Shown here: piece after piece, positions 15,172 through 23,364 of the stretch
Layout: each line of letters starts with the position of its first letter
How positions within the stretch are numbered: the stretch's first letter is position 1
Assembly: GCA_937920275.1 (NCBI GenBank)
Contig: CALGVD010000026.1
Location: forward strand, 1-34,709
DNA length: 34,709 nucleotides
Reading direction: 5' to 3'
DNA from: an uncultured Pseudomonadota bacterium
GTDB lineage: Bacteria > Pseudomonadota > Gammaproteobacteria > Steroidobacterales > Steroidobacteraceae
The notes under the pieces: generated by a model
The model's database searches: none
What the model was told of the DNA's origin: nothing
Seen by the model: only the letters and a program-made list of their open reading frames with translations
Position numbers and translations under genes: made by a program

Positions 15172-16908
15172 GTGCGAACGACGCCTGCAGAGAAGATCCG
15201 CGACTACCGCAGCCGTGGCTGGTGGGACGACACCCGCATCCACGACATGTTCGACGCCCATGTGCGCGCTTTTCCGGATCGCACGGCCCTCGTCGACGCA
15301 CCGAACCGTCCGGATCTTTTGGGCACACCGCCGCTGCGCCTGAGTTGGCGCGAGACCGCCGACCTCGCCGACGGCTTTGCGGTGTCGCTGGAGACGCTCG
15401 GACTCGGGCGCGACGACCTGCTCGTCACGCAGCTGCCCAACATCGCCGAGTATCCGGCCCTCTACATCGCGGCGCTCCGTCTCGGCATCATCGTCAGCCC
15501 GGTACCGATGCAGTTCCGTCGTCATGAACTGGAACAGATCGTCCGGCTTACCGGTGCACGGACGGTGCTCACCGTCGACGCCTTCAAAGGCGCCGACCAC
15601 ATCGGGATGGCGCTGCAGTCCGGCGCGACGCTTGCCGCAGAGGGCATCGCCCTTCGCGTGCTCAGCCTGCGCAGTGCGGCGGGCGGGGACACGCTCCCGG
15701 AGGGCGCGATCGCCTTCACCGCCGCTCCAGCGGATGATCCGCGGCGGGCGACGCTGTCCTCGCGCTGCGCTGCGCTCGGCGTCGACGCGGACGACATCGC
15801 GACGATCTGCTGGACCTCGGGCACCGAGGGCACCCCGAAGGGCGTACCGCGCTCACACAACCATTGGCGGGCGATCAGCTGGGCGCACCTGCGGGGCGCC
15901 GGGATACAGCCCGGCGAGATGCTGCTCAACCCCTTCCCGCTCGTCAACATGGGGGCCCTCGGGGGCTGCTTCATGAGTTGGCTGCACACCGGCGGAACGC
16001 TGCTGCTGCACCATCCGCTCGACCTGCCGACCTTCTTCCGGCAGATCGCCACCGAGCGGCCGCAGTACGCCATCGCACCGCCGGCGGTGCTCAACATGTT
16101 GCTGAAGAACGAGGCGCTGCTCGCATCGGTCGACCTGTCGTCCTTGCGCTGCATCGGCTCCGGGTCGGCACCGCTCGACCCGGAGATGATCCAGGGCTAT
16201 CAGGATCGCTTTGGCATCGAGATCTGCAACAATTTCGGCTCCAACGAGGGCGTCTCGCTCATCAGCAACGCCGCCAACGCTGCCGATGCCTTGCATCGCG
16301 CGCGCTGGTTCCCGCGCTATGGCCGCGATGAGGTGTCGTGGACACCACCGCCGCCCGTGCAGATCCGCACGCGGCTCATCGACCCGGAGGACGGCAGCGA
16401 GATCCTCACGGCAGGACATGCCGGTGAACTGCAGATCACGGGGCCCACGGTCTTCGACGGCTACCTGCACGCACCGCAGATCAACGCCGAGTCGTTCGCG
16501 GCGGACGGCTGGTTCCGCACCGGCGATCTCTTCGAACTCTGTGGCGACGGCGACGAACTGCGTTTCTACCGCTTCGTCGGCCGGCTGCGACAGGTGATCA
16601 ACCGCGGCGGGATGAAGATCTCGCCCGAGGAGCTCGACAACGCGCTCAACCAGATGCCGGATGTGCTCGAGGGCGCGGTGGCGGCCTATCGCGATGCCGT
16701 GATGGGCGAGCGCATCTGCGCCGTCGTGGTACCGAAGCCGGGCGCGAGCGTCAACCTCGACGCCGTGTGCGCCCACTTCGAGGCGTTCGGCCTCGCAAGG
16801 TTCAAGTGGCCGGAACGCTTGCGCGTCATCCCGCAGTTGCCGCGCAACAGCGTCGGCAAGGTGCTGCGGGGCGAACTGTCACGCCTGGCTTCGGACGAGG
16901 ACGGCTGA
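15172..16908 (+). CDS. AMP-binding acyl-CoA ligase (cyclohexanecarboxylate / aryl acid type)
   Basis: A 578-residue adenylate-forming ligase. It has CWTSGTEGTPKGV (residues 213-225), the NNFGSNEG block, GWFRTGDLFE, the hinge VGRLRQVINRGGMKIS, and PRNSVGKVLRGEL with the catalytic lysine. The N-terminus IRDYRSRGWW resembles 2,3-dihydroxybenzoate-AMP-ligase and cyclohexanecarboxylate-CoA-ligase relatives, so a cyclic carboxylic acid is a reasonable substrate guess. GTG at 15172 is chosen because GGAGAG lies five bases upstream; an upstream in-frame TTG at 15133 has no such site. It is the third ligase in the region and again neighbours an NTF2-like gene. It is convergent with the MFS transporter gene. 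Confidence 0.9.
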   Translation: MRTTPAEKIRDYRSRGWWDDTRIHDMFDAHVRAFPDRTALVDAPNRPDLLGTPPLRLSWRETADLADGFAVSLETLGLGRDDLLVTQLPNIAEYPALYIAALRLGIIVSPVPMQFRRHELEQIVRLTGARTVLTVDAFKGADHIGMALQSGATLAAEGIALRVLSLRSAAGGDTLPEGAIAFTAAPADDPRRATLSSRCAALGVDADDIATICWTSGTEGTPKGVPRSHNHWRAISWAHLRGAGIQPGEMLLNPFPLVNMGALGGCFMSWLHTGGTLLLHHPLDLPTFFRQIATERPQYAIAPPAVLNMLLKNEALLASVDLSSLRCIGSGSAPLDPEMIQGYQDRFGIEICNNFGSNEGVSLISNAANAADALHRARWFPRYGRDEVSWTPPPPVQIRTRLIDPEDGSEILTAGHAGELQITGPTVFDGYLHAPQINAESFAADGWFRTGDLFELCGDGDELRFYRFVGRLRQVINRGGMKISPEELDNALNQMPDVLEGAVAAYRDAVMGERICAVVVPKPGASVNLDAVCAHFEAFGLARFKWPERLRVIPQLPRNSVGKVLRGELSRLASDEDG

Positions 16909-16922
16909 CGGGCGAACGACGC

Positions 16923-18248
16923 CTAGCGCCACTGCCGAGCGACCTCCACGGCCTCGCGGAACCCGGTGCGGCTGACCCAGAGCATCGTTGCCGAGGCCAG
17001 CGTCGCGACCGCGCCCACCGTCGCGAGCGACACGCCGATCTGCATCGGCCCGCCGAGCAGGTGGTCGCTCACCCAGGCGACCAATGTCGGCCCCGAACCA
17101 AGCGACATCATCGTCCCGATCAGGAAATACGCCGCGATGATCTGGCCACGCAATTGATTGGGCACGACCGACTGCAGCGCCGTGCCAGGAAGCCCGTTCA
17201 ACATGCCGAAACCGAAACTGGTGACCGCGAGCAGGGTCAACGCAGTCGTCGGGTCCGGATGCAGCGGCGTGACGAGGACCAACGGCACCAGCGCAAACAT
17301 CACCATCGCGGCGACCGTGATCGGCGCATCGACACGGCCGCGTGTCGTCAGGCGGTCCGAGATCCAACCACCGACGAACACGCCCGGCACCGAGGTCAGC
17401 AATAGGATCGCCCCGTAAGCGAGCCCGATGTCGCTTGCCGTCCAGCCATGCACACGCATGAACACTGCAGGGATCCAGACGAGGTACGAGATGCCTGCGA
17501 TGCCGAACACGGAAAAACCGAGGAACAACAGCATGAAGAGCGTCCGCCGTCCGCCGATGAAGGCGGGCAGCGACAGATCCGATCCGCGCGGCGCAAGACC
17601 GCGGCGCTCCGGCTCGCGTACCAGCAAGAACAGCAACGCGATCAGCACACCCGGCAACCCGACCACCAGGAACACCAGCTGCCAAGGCGCAAGCACGCCG
17701 ACCCCCGGCACTGCCACCTCCCCCATGCCTTCGGCCAGCTCGATGACCTGGCCGCCGATGATCAACGCCAGTCCAGACCCGAGGTACGGCCCCATCGCGT
17801 AGGCGCTGATGGCGCGGGCGCGCCGCTCGGGCGGGAAGTAATCCGATATCAAAGAATAGGCGGCCGGCGATAAAGCCGCTTCGCCGATCCCGACACCGAT
17901 GCGCGCCAGGAACAAGCCGAGGAACCCCGTGGCGAGCCCGCAGAGCGCCGTCATGATGCTCCAGGAGATCATGCCGACGACGATGAGCATCCGTCGGCTC
18001 CAACGGTCGGCCACCCAACCGAGCGGCAAGCCCATGACACTGTAGAAGATCGAGAACGCGAGGCCTGCGAGCAGGCTGAACTCGGTGTCGCTGATGCCGA
18101 GGTCTGCGCGGATCGGCTCGACCAGCAGGCTCATGATCTGCCGGTCGATGAAAGAACTGGTGTACGCCACCATGAGCAACGCGACCAGCACCCACGCCCG
18201 CGTCGGGCTCGGCCACGGCGCGGAGGAGATCGACGGCGTTGCGCTCAC
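16923..18248 (-). CDS. MFS transporter (spinster-like)
   Basis: A 441-residue major facilitator with about twelve hydrophobic segments. The opening VLVALLMVAYTSSFIDRQIMSLL and the loop motif GWVADRWSRR (between spans 2 and 3) are typical of spinster-like MFS permeases, which are frequent in sphingomonad and steroid-degrader catabolic clusters. It probably moves an organic acid or cluster intermediate across the inner membrane. The start is GTG at 18248. It overlaps the thiolase stop by four bases (GTGA), so translation of the two is coupled and they form one operon. Confidence 0.9.
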   Translation of the reverse strand: MSATPSISSAPWPSPTRAWVLVALLMVAYTSSFIDRQIMSLLVEPIRADLGISDTEFSLLAGLAFSIFYSVMGLPLGWVADRWSRRMLIVVGMISWSIMTALCGLATGFLGLFLARIGVGIGEAALSPAAYSLISDYFPPERRARAISAYAMGPYLGSGLALIIGGQVIELAEGMGEVAVPGVGVLAPWQLVFLVVGLPGVLIALLFLLVREPERRGLAPRGSDLSLPAFIGGRRTLFMLLFLGFSVFGIAGISYLVWIPAVFMRVHGWTASDIGLAYGAILLLTSVPGVFVGGWISDRLTTRGRVDAPITVAAMVMFALVPLVLVTPLHPDPTTALTLLAVTSFGFGMLNGLPGTALQSVVPNQLRGQIIAAYFLIGTMMSLGSGPTLVAWVSDHLLGGPMQIGVSLATVGAVATLASATMLWVSRTGFREAVEVARQWR

Positions 18249-19405
18249 CCGCCCACCCGCTCGACCACCATCGCGGCGCCGACGCCGGAAGCGCCGGTGC
18301 AGGCGACGAGCCCGAACCGTCCGCCGCAGACATCGAGCGCATCGAGCAGGCTCGAGAGCAGGATGGCGCCCGAGGCACCCATCGGATGACCCTTGGCCAT
18401 GTGGCCGCCGCCGACATTGACGCGACCGAGGTCCACCGCGTGGTCCCGCAGGAAGATCGCCATCGTGACCGCGAAGGACTCCATGAACTCGATCCGGTCC
18501 ATGTCGCCGAGCGTGAGCCCGGCTTCGGCGAGCGCGGCCTGCATCGCGGCGAGGCCGGCGAGCAGCGACGCGCGCGGATCACCGCCGGATTCGGCATACG
18601 CCAAGATGCGCGCCCGCGCCTTTCGGCCGGCGCCATCCGCGGGCGTGCCGCCGACGAGCGCGAGCCCCGCACCGTCGCAGACGGGCGGCGCATGGGCGAT
18701 GGTATGACGATGATCGATGGGACCCTCGAGCGCATCCGCGTACTGCGCAGCGAGCGCCGCGAAACCGGGCGCCATCGCCGCGAGCGACTCCGCGGTGGTC
18801 TGCGGACGGACGCATTCGTCGATCGCGAGGCCATCGATCGCGATCCGCGAAGCGGCGAGCGCAGGCACGGCCTCGGCGGCCACCGCGCGCTGCTGCGAGA
18901 GCAGCGCCAGTCGATCGAGTTCGGTGCGCGCGATCCCCTGCTCGTCGGCGAGCCGGTCGGCGGCGAGCACCACCGGAACGTATCGGGACCGCGTCGGGAA
19001 CGACGCATCGCTGTAATAGGTGGCCCGGTCCGCCATGAACGGCACGCGCGACATCATCTCGACGCCGCCCGCCAAGGCCGCGGTCGGCCGACCCGCCACC
19101 CGCAGCGCCGCATGACCGATCGCGGTCAGCCCGGACACGCAATAATTGTTGAGGGTGAAGGCGCTGGCGCGCTCGTCGATGCCCGCGTGCAGTTTCGAGA
19201 CGAGCGCGATGTTGCCGCCTTGATCGCCGATCTGACCGACACAACCGAGCACCAGTCCGCCGACACTGCGCGGTTCGTGACCGCGCGTCTCCAGCGCCGC
19301 CACGAGACGACCGACAAGTTCCTGTGGGCTGTGGGCGGCGAGGCCGCCATCGGGCCGCGCCTTGCCCCGCGGCGTGCGCACCGCGTCGTGGATCCAAGCC
19401 TGCAT
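18245..19405 (-). CDS. Thiolase family acyltransferase (acetyl-CoA acetyltransferase-like)
   Basis: A 386-residue thiolase with the acyl-accepting Cys89 in NNYCVSGLTAIG, His340 in KGHPMGASGA, and Cys369 in ACTGASGVG. All three catalytic residues are present, although the last motif departs from the common CxGGGxG. It would cleave a 3-ketoacyl-CoA with CoA in a beta-oxidation step, which links the ligases and SDRs in the same region. ATG at 19405 is chosen because AGGGGGAG lies about seven bases upstream; the in-frame upstream start at 19432 lies inside the hairpin region after the tRNA. It is coupled to the MFS gene by a four-base overlap. Confidence 0.9.
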   Translation of the reverse strand: MQAWIHDAVRTPRGKARPDGGLAAHSPQELVGRLVAALETRGHEPRSVGGLVLGCVGQIGDQGGNIALVSKLHAGIDERASAFTLNNYCVSGLTAIGHAALRVAGRPTAALAGGVEMMSRVPFMADRATYYSDASFPTRSRYVPVVLAADRLADEQGIARTELDRLALLSQQRAVAAEAVPALAASRIAIDGLAIDECVRPQTTAESLAAMAPGFAALAAQYADALEGPIDHRHTIAHAPPVCDGAGLALVGGTPADGAGRKARARILAYAESGGDPRASLLAGLAAMQAALAEAGLTLGDMDRIEFMESFAVTMAIFLRDHAVDLGRVNVGGGHMAKGHPMGASGAILLSSLLDALDVCGGRFGLVACTGASGVGAAMVVERVGG

Positions 19406-19424
19406 GATCTGCTCCCCCTGTGGT

Positions 19425-19450
19425 CCGGACACGGAGTGTGCCGCGTCCGG
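19425..19450 (-). other. Strong RNA hairpin between tRNA-Thr and the thiolase gene
   Basis: On the minus strand CCGGACGCGG and CCGTGTCCGG form a ten-pair stem with one G-U pair around the loop CACACT. The same position is an A-C mismatch on the plus strand, so the structure favours minus-strand RNA. It starts 13 bases after the tRNA's CCA and ends 19 bases before the thiolase ATG. There is no T-run, so it may be a processing or stabilising hairpin, or a weak terminator. Confidence 0.7.
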
Positions 19451-19463
19451 CGTCGCGGGGGAA

Positions 19464-19538
19464 TGGTGCCGGGTGAGGGATTTGAACCCCCGACCAACGG
19501 TTTACAAAACCGCTGCACTACCCCTGTGCTAACCCGGC
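19464..19538 (-). tRNA. tRNA-Thr (anticodon UGU)
   Basis: A 75-base cloverleaf on the minus strand, including an encoded CCA. The acceptor stem is GCCGGGT/ACCCGGC with discriminator A, the D stem GCAC/GTGC, the anticodon stem GCGGT/ACCGT with loop TTTGTAA (anticodon TGT), and the T arm GGGGG-TTCAAAT-CCCTC. It reads ACA-type threonine codons. It follows the birA/SPOR/APC block on the same strand, as tRNA-Thr(UGU) does near birA in many gammaproteobacteria, but the tRNA-Tyr, -Gly, -Thr and tuf genes that usually come next are not there. Confidence 0.97.
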
Positions 19539-19548
19539 GCCGATGCGC

Positions 19549-20859
19549 TCATTCTACCCTTGCGGAGCCTGTCCGGGCAGCGGCCCACCGGCGCAACGGC
19601 CAACCGAGGGCGAGCAGTGCGGCGCTCCAAGCGAACGCCTCGGTACCGCAACTCCAGATCGTCACCCCGGCGAACAGCAATGCGCCGAGTGCCGCAGCGC
19701 AGAGGCCGGGGCGGCGGGCGACACGACCTTCGTGCATCAGACGCAGGGCGGCGGTCGAGACGGCGACATAGAGCAGCAGCGCGGTGACCGTGGAGACAAG
19801 CGCCACGAACTCGAAGGCGGCGACGCCTTGCCGCGACAAGGCGACCAAGACGAACGCGCCCGACGCCGCTGCACCCACCCACAGCGCATGGGTCGGCACG
19901 CCGCGCGCGTTGGCGCGGCTGAACCATGCGGGCAGGGAACCGGCGCGCGCCATCGCGGCGGGCAGCTCAGCGCCCACCAGCAGGTAGCCGTTGAGGGCGC
20001 CGAGGCAGCTGACCACGGCGCAAAGGGCGACGAAGCTGCCGGCACCGCTACCCACGAACACCCCGATGAAATCGGCGATCGGCGCGGTCGAGGATGCGAG
20101 CGTCGCCTGCGGCAGCATCAGCGCCACGGCGCAGCTCGACAACAAAGTGACGACGCCTGCGACCGCGGTGCCCAACAGCGTCGCGCGCGGCACATTGCGC
20201 ACCGGATCGTCGATGGCATCCGCCGGCACGGACGCGCTCTCGAGGCCGAGCAACGCGAACACCGTGATGCCGACCGCTGCAAGCGTGGCGGAAGCCTCCA
20301 AGGGGACCGTGTCGATCGGTGCGAGCGCTGCGTTTCCTTGGGTGACCATCAACCAAGCCGCCAGGCCGATCACGAGGACGAACGGCAGCAGTTTGATCAG
20401 CGTCGAGACGATCTGGATGCCGCCTGCCAACGCCCGCGCGTTGCCGAGCGCGAACAAGGCGATGAAAAAGAGTGCGACGACCTGCGGCCCGAACGGCCAA
20501 GCGTCGATCTGCGGGACCAGCCGTTGCAGGTAGCTCACAGCGGCCACCGTGATCGCCGCGTTGGCGGTCCACACGCTCGCGAGGTAGCCCCAAGAGGTGA
20601 AGAACGCGGGCGTATCGCCGAAGGTCGTCCGTACCACGCCATGCGCGCCGCCCGCCTGCGGCAACTGCGTCGCGAGCTGCGCGAAGACCCACGCCAAGCA
20701 CAACGCACCAGAGATCGTGATGAGCCAAGCGAACACGGCGTTCCAGCCATAGGGAGCGAGCGCTGCCGGCAGCATGAAGATGCCGGAGCCGATGATGTTG
20801 CCGACCACCAACGCGACCGCCGCGATCGGACCCAGACGGCGGCGTACGGGCGCGCTCAT
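19549..20859 (-). CDS. APC family amino-acid / polyamine transporter (AdiC-like)
   Basis: A 436-residue, highly hydrophobic protein with about twelve membrane segments. The first span carries the APC signature VVGNIIGSGIFMLPAAL, whose GSG motif binds the substrate backbone in AdiC/PotE-type antiporters. It probably exchanges or imports an amino acid or amine; specificity is not deducible. ATG at 20859 overlaps the TGA of the SPOR gene by four bases (ATGA), so it is translationally coupled; an upstream in-frame start at 20988 would lie inside the SPOR gene. The tRNA-Thr gene follows 11 bases after its stop and may be cotranscribed and processed. Confidence 0.92.
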   Translation of the reverse strand: MSAPVRRRLGPIAAVALVVGNIIGSGIFMLPAALAPYGWNAVFAWLITISGALCLAWVFAQLATQLPQAGGAHGVVRTTFGDTPAFFTSWGYLASVWTANAAITVAAVSYLQRLVPQIDAWPFGPQVVALFFIALFALGNARALAGGIQIVSTLIKLLPFVLVIGLAAWLMVTQGNAALAPIDTVPLEASATLAAVGITVFALLGLESASVPADAIDDPVRNVPRATLLGTAVAGVVTLLSSCAVALMLPQATLASSTAPIADFIGVFVGSGAGSFVALCAVVSCLGALNGYLLVGAELPAAMARAGSLPAWFSRANARGVPTHALWVGAAASGAFVLVALSRQGVAAFEFVALVSTVTALLLYVAVSTAALRLMHEGRVARRPGLCAAALGALLFAGVTIWSCGTEAFAWSAALLALGWPLRRWAAARTGSARVE

Positions 20860-21569
20860 CGAGCGGTCTCGGCTGCGACGCTGTCGCAAACCCGTACCCG
20901 CCAAGCACCGGCGAGCGCCGCAGTCGGCGCAGTGCCCGGCGCGAATCCCGCCGGCATCACCGCCGGATCGAGCGTCACCTGCAGCCATCGCTCGGCGACC
21001 GGTGCGTAGAGCGGCACGATGCGCGCCGCGATGCCCGCCGCTTGCATCTGCGCCGACCGCCGGGCCGCACGAGAAGGCTCGGAGAACACCCCGAGCGACA
21101 CCGCGTAGGTCCGGGTCTCGCGCGGCAAAGCGGCGAAATCACTGAAGCCTGCGGCTTTGAGCCGTGCCAACACCCGCTCCTGGTCCGCCTCGGTGGGCAG
21201 GCCATCGATACGCACGACCCACCGGCGGGGCACCACCTCGGGCGGATAGATGACCGTCGGCGCGAAACCACGGCTGCGGATCTCGATCAATGCCTCGGCG
21301 GTCGCGATCGGTTCGGCGAACGGCCCGACTTGCAGACAAACCGGGAGCGGAGCCGCCGGCACCGCAGCGGGGAGATCGTCGCGGGCTTCACCTGCGAGAT
21401 CGATCGTACCCAACCCGGCTGGCAGCGCCGCCGGAACCGACACTGCGCCGGGCGCCCGCCACGGCACCGAACCGGCGGCAGGCGGTGCGATCCAGATGCG
21501 CCACGCGAAGTAGCCGAGGTTCGCAAGCACCAGCGCGAGCACCACGGCATAACCCGTGCTCCGGTTCAC
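20856..21569 (-). CDS. SPOR-domain protein with single N-terminal membrane anchor
   Basis: A 237-residue protein with one N-terminal transmembrane helix (TGYAVVLALVLANLGYFAW, about residues 5-23), a Pro/Ala-rich linker, and a SPOR-like peptidoglycan-binding region (about residues 75-185, starting PVCLQVGPFAEP). SPOR domains bind denuded glycan strands at the division septum. The start is GTG at 21569, overlapping the birA stop by four bases (GTGA). A SPOR gene after birA (usually with coaX between them) is a common gammaproteobacterial arrangement; here coaX is missing and the two genes are directly coupled. Confidence 0.82.
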   Translation of the reverse strand: MNRSTGYAVVLALVLANLGYFAWRIWIAPPAAGSVPWRAPGAVSVPAALPAGLGTIDLAGEARDDLPAAVPAAPLPVCLQVGPFAEPIATAEALIEIRSRGFAPTVIYPPEVVPRRWVVRIDGLPTEADQERVLARLKAAGFSDFAALPRETRTYAVSLGVFSEPSRAARRSAQMQAAGIAARIVPLYAPVAERWLQVTLDPAVMPAGFAPGTAPTAALAGAWRVRVCDSVAAETAR

Positions 21570-22642
21570 GGCCGCTGTTCCCGCACGCTGACTTCACCCG
21601 ACGACACGGCGCTGCACGCGCCATCCGTGGACTCGAACAGCAACGCCCCGGCCGGATCGATGCCCCGGGCGTGCCCCTCGCGTACCGATCCGGCACGATC
21701 GGGCGACGCGCTGCTCGCGCCCACCGTCGTGATGCGCACCGCGCGCCCGAGCAGCGCATCCGCCGCGCGCCATTCATCACGGAACGGCGCAAATCCTCGC
21801 TCGGCGAAGGTCGCAAGCCCCGACACGCATTCATCGACCACCGCTGCCGCAAGTGCGTTGCGGGATGCGACCTCGACACCGGCGACCACCAGGGCCGTCG
21901 CCGGCAATGCACCCGGCTCGATCGCTTGGGCGATCGCAGCGGGACAACGCAGGTTGAGGCCGATGCCCACCACCATCTGCGCGCAGCCCCCCGCCTCGAC
22001 GCGCAATTCCACGAGGATGCCGCCCGCCTTGCTGAGCGCGCCGTCCATCGAGCCGTCCATCGAGCCGGGCACCTCAACGAGCACGATGTCGTTCGGCCAC
22101 TTGAGCGCCACACCCTGACCCCCGCGCCTGCGCAACGCGCGCAGCACGCACACGCCGACCACCAGCGTCGCGGCGGGCAAGTCCTGCGGTAAGGGCTCGA
22201 AGGCCGTGCCGAGCGAGAGACACAGACTGTCGCCGAGCGACGCGCGCCAAGCGCGACCGCGTCGTCCGCGGCCCTGTCGCTGATTTTCGGCGAGCAAGAC
22301 ATCCCAGGCACCGACCGGCGGTGGCGGCGAGGCAAGTAGCGCCGCGTTGGTCGAATCGATCTCCCAAACGACCGCAAGGTTGCGCAAGCGGACGCGGGTC
22401 GAGGGGGACAAAGCCGCGCGCAAGACGACCGCGTCGAGCGCTTCGGTGGGCGACGCCAAGCGATAGCCGCGGTTGGTCGCACCCTCGATCGTGAGACCCT
22501 CGGCGCGCAGCGACTCGATGGCCTTCCACACCGCGCTGCGGGTCACGCCGGCGCGCTCGGCGAGCGCTGCGCCGGAGTGCTCCGTGCCATCGGCGAGCGC
22601 CACGAACACGCGCTGCGCGAGCGGTGCGCCAGCCGTCACCAC
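21566..22642 (-). CDS. birA: Bifunctional biotin-protein ligase / biotin operon repressor
   Basis: A protein of about 358 residues. An N-terminal helix-turn-helix (about residues 1-62, ALAERAGVTRSAVWKAIESL) is followed by the ligase domain with the biotinyl-adenylate loop QGRGRRGRAW, KWPNDIVL, and a C-terminal SH3-like domain. It attaches biotin to acetyl-CoA carboxylase and, through the HTH, can repress biotin genes. Between KWPNDIVL and GGILVE there is a longer loop than usual, containing a perfect 12-bp duplication that encodes SMDG twice. No ATG is available at the right place; GTG at 22642 or 22639, just after the plsY stop (22645), are the likely starts, and an in-frame extension to 23053 would overlap plsY and is rejected. 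Confidence 0.92.
   Translation of the reverse strand: MVTAGAPLAQRVFVALADGTEHSGAALAERAGVTRSAVWKAIESLRAEGLTIEGATNRGYRLASPTEALDAVVLRAALSPSTRVRLRNLAVVWEIDSTNAALLASPPPPVGAWDVLLAENQRQGRGRRGRAWRASLGDSLCLSLGTAFEPLPQDLPAATLVVGVCVLRALRRRGGQGVALKWPNDIVLVEVPGSMDGSMDGALSKAGGILVELRVEAGGCAQMVVGIGLNLRCPAAIAQAIEPGALPATALVVAGVEVASRNALAAAVVDECVSGLATFAERGFAPFRDEWRAADALLGRAVRITTVGASSASPDRAGSVREGHARGIDPAGALLFESTDGACSAVSSGEVSVREQRP
22041..22064. repeat. Perfect 12-bp tandem duplication inside birA
   Basis: CCGTCCATCGAG is present twice in direct tandem (plus-strand reading). It keeps the frame and adds one SMDG unit to the loop between the KWPND and GGILVE blocks of BirA. Confidence 0.9.
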
Positions 22643-22644
22643 AC

Positions 22645-23292
22645 TCAGATCCGCCCCAGCAGACGACCGAGCAGCCACAGGCGCTTGGCGCGCGGCTCGG
22701 TGCCCGCCTGCATGCGCGCGAGGTTGGCGCGGTGGGTCCAGAGCACGAGCAGCGCACAGGCGACCCCGAAGCCGAGCAGCGGCGCGAGCGACTCGGGGGG
22801 CAACCAGCCACCGCGGACGCCGAGCAGCGCGAGCAGCGGCAAGGCGGCGCTCGCGACGATCGAGCCGAGCCCGACCATGCCGAACACCGTCATCATCACG
22901 AGCCAGACACCGAGCACGGCGGCGAGCAGCAGCGGCGACACCGCAAGCAGCGTACCGAGCAGCGTCGCCACGCCCTTGCCGCCGCGGAACCCGTGGAACA
23001 CCGGATACACATGCCCGAGCACGGCCGCGAAGCCGCAGCCCACCGCAAGCCAAGTGGCCCCCGGACCGCCGAGCACGCGGACGGCGATCCAGGCCTTGGC
23101 GATGTCGATGATCACGACGCCGAGCGCGAACCCGCGCCCCTGGGTACGCAGGGCATTGGTACCCCCTGCGTTGCCGCTGCCTTGGGTGCGGATATCGACG
23201 CCGCGCAGCCGCCCGAGCAACAGGGCGCCGTTCAGCGAACCGAGCAGGTAAGCGCCGAGCAGGCGCAGCAGTGCGGGTAGCAGGGTTTCCAT
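22645..23292 (-). CDS. plsY: Acyl-phosphate glycerol-3-phosphate acyltransferase
   Basis: A 215-residue integral membrane protein with about five spans. It has the three PlsY signatures: GSGNAGGTNALR (about residues 38-49), GHVYPVFHGFRGGKGVAT (about 92-109) and a third conserved loop near the C-terminus. It acylates glycerol-3-phosphate from acyl-phosphate in the first step of phospholipid synthesis. ATG at 23292 gives the normal family length. It heads the minus-strand block plsY-birA-SPOR-APC-tRNA, with birA starting only two bases after its stop. A 12-bp palindrome in the divergent gap to the oxygenase gene may regulate either side. Confidence 0.93.
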   Translation of the reverse strand: METLLPALLRLLGAYLLGSLNGALLLGRLRGVDIRTQGSGNAGGTNALRTQGRGFALGVVIIDIAKAWIAVRVLGGPGATWLAVGCGFAAVLGHVYPVFHGFRGGKGVATLLGTLLAVSPLLLAAVLGVWLVMMTVFGMVGLGSIVASAALPLLALLGVRGGWLPPESLAPLLGFGVACALLVLWTHRANLARMQAGTEPRAKRLWLLGRLLGRI

Positions 23293-23317
23293 GGGCGGGT
23301 CAAGCTTAACCCCGGGG

Positions 23318-23329
23318 GACTCCGGAGTC
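23318..23329. promoter_or_regulatory. 12-bp perfect palindrome in the plsY / oxygenase divergent gap
   Basis: GACTCCGGAGTC is a perfect palindrome located about midway in the 72-base gap between the divergent starts at 23292 and 23365, directly next to a CCCCGGGG stretch. Position and symmetry fit a repressor site, but G+C-rich palindromes also arise by chance. Confidence 0.35.
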
Positions 23330-23364
23330 TCGCCGCGACCCGTCCGACCGTGCAGAATGCGCCC

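Noticed and set aside
16879-19008. 709-codon minus-strand open frame across the MFS and thiolase genes
   Set aside because: It crosses two coupled real genes in another frame and shows Arg/Ser-rich, low-complexity protein without motifs.
18239-19771. 510-codon plus-strand open frame spanning the tRNA
   Set aside because: It is antisense to thiolase and reads through a tRNA gene; no known domain.
22643-23053. N-terminal extension of BirA
   Set aside because: The extra 137 residues would lie wholly within plsY in another frame, and BirA's helix-turn-helix begins at the GTG near 22642.
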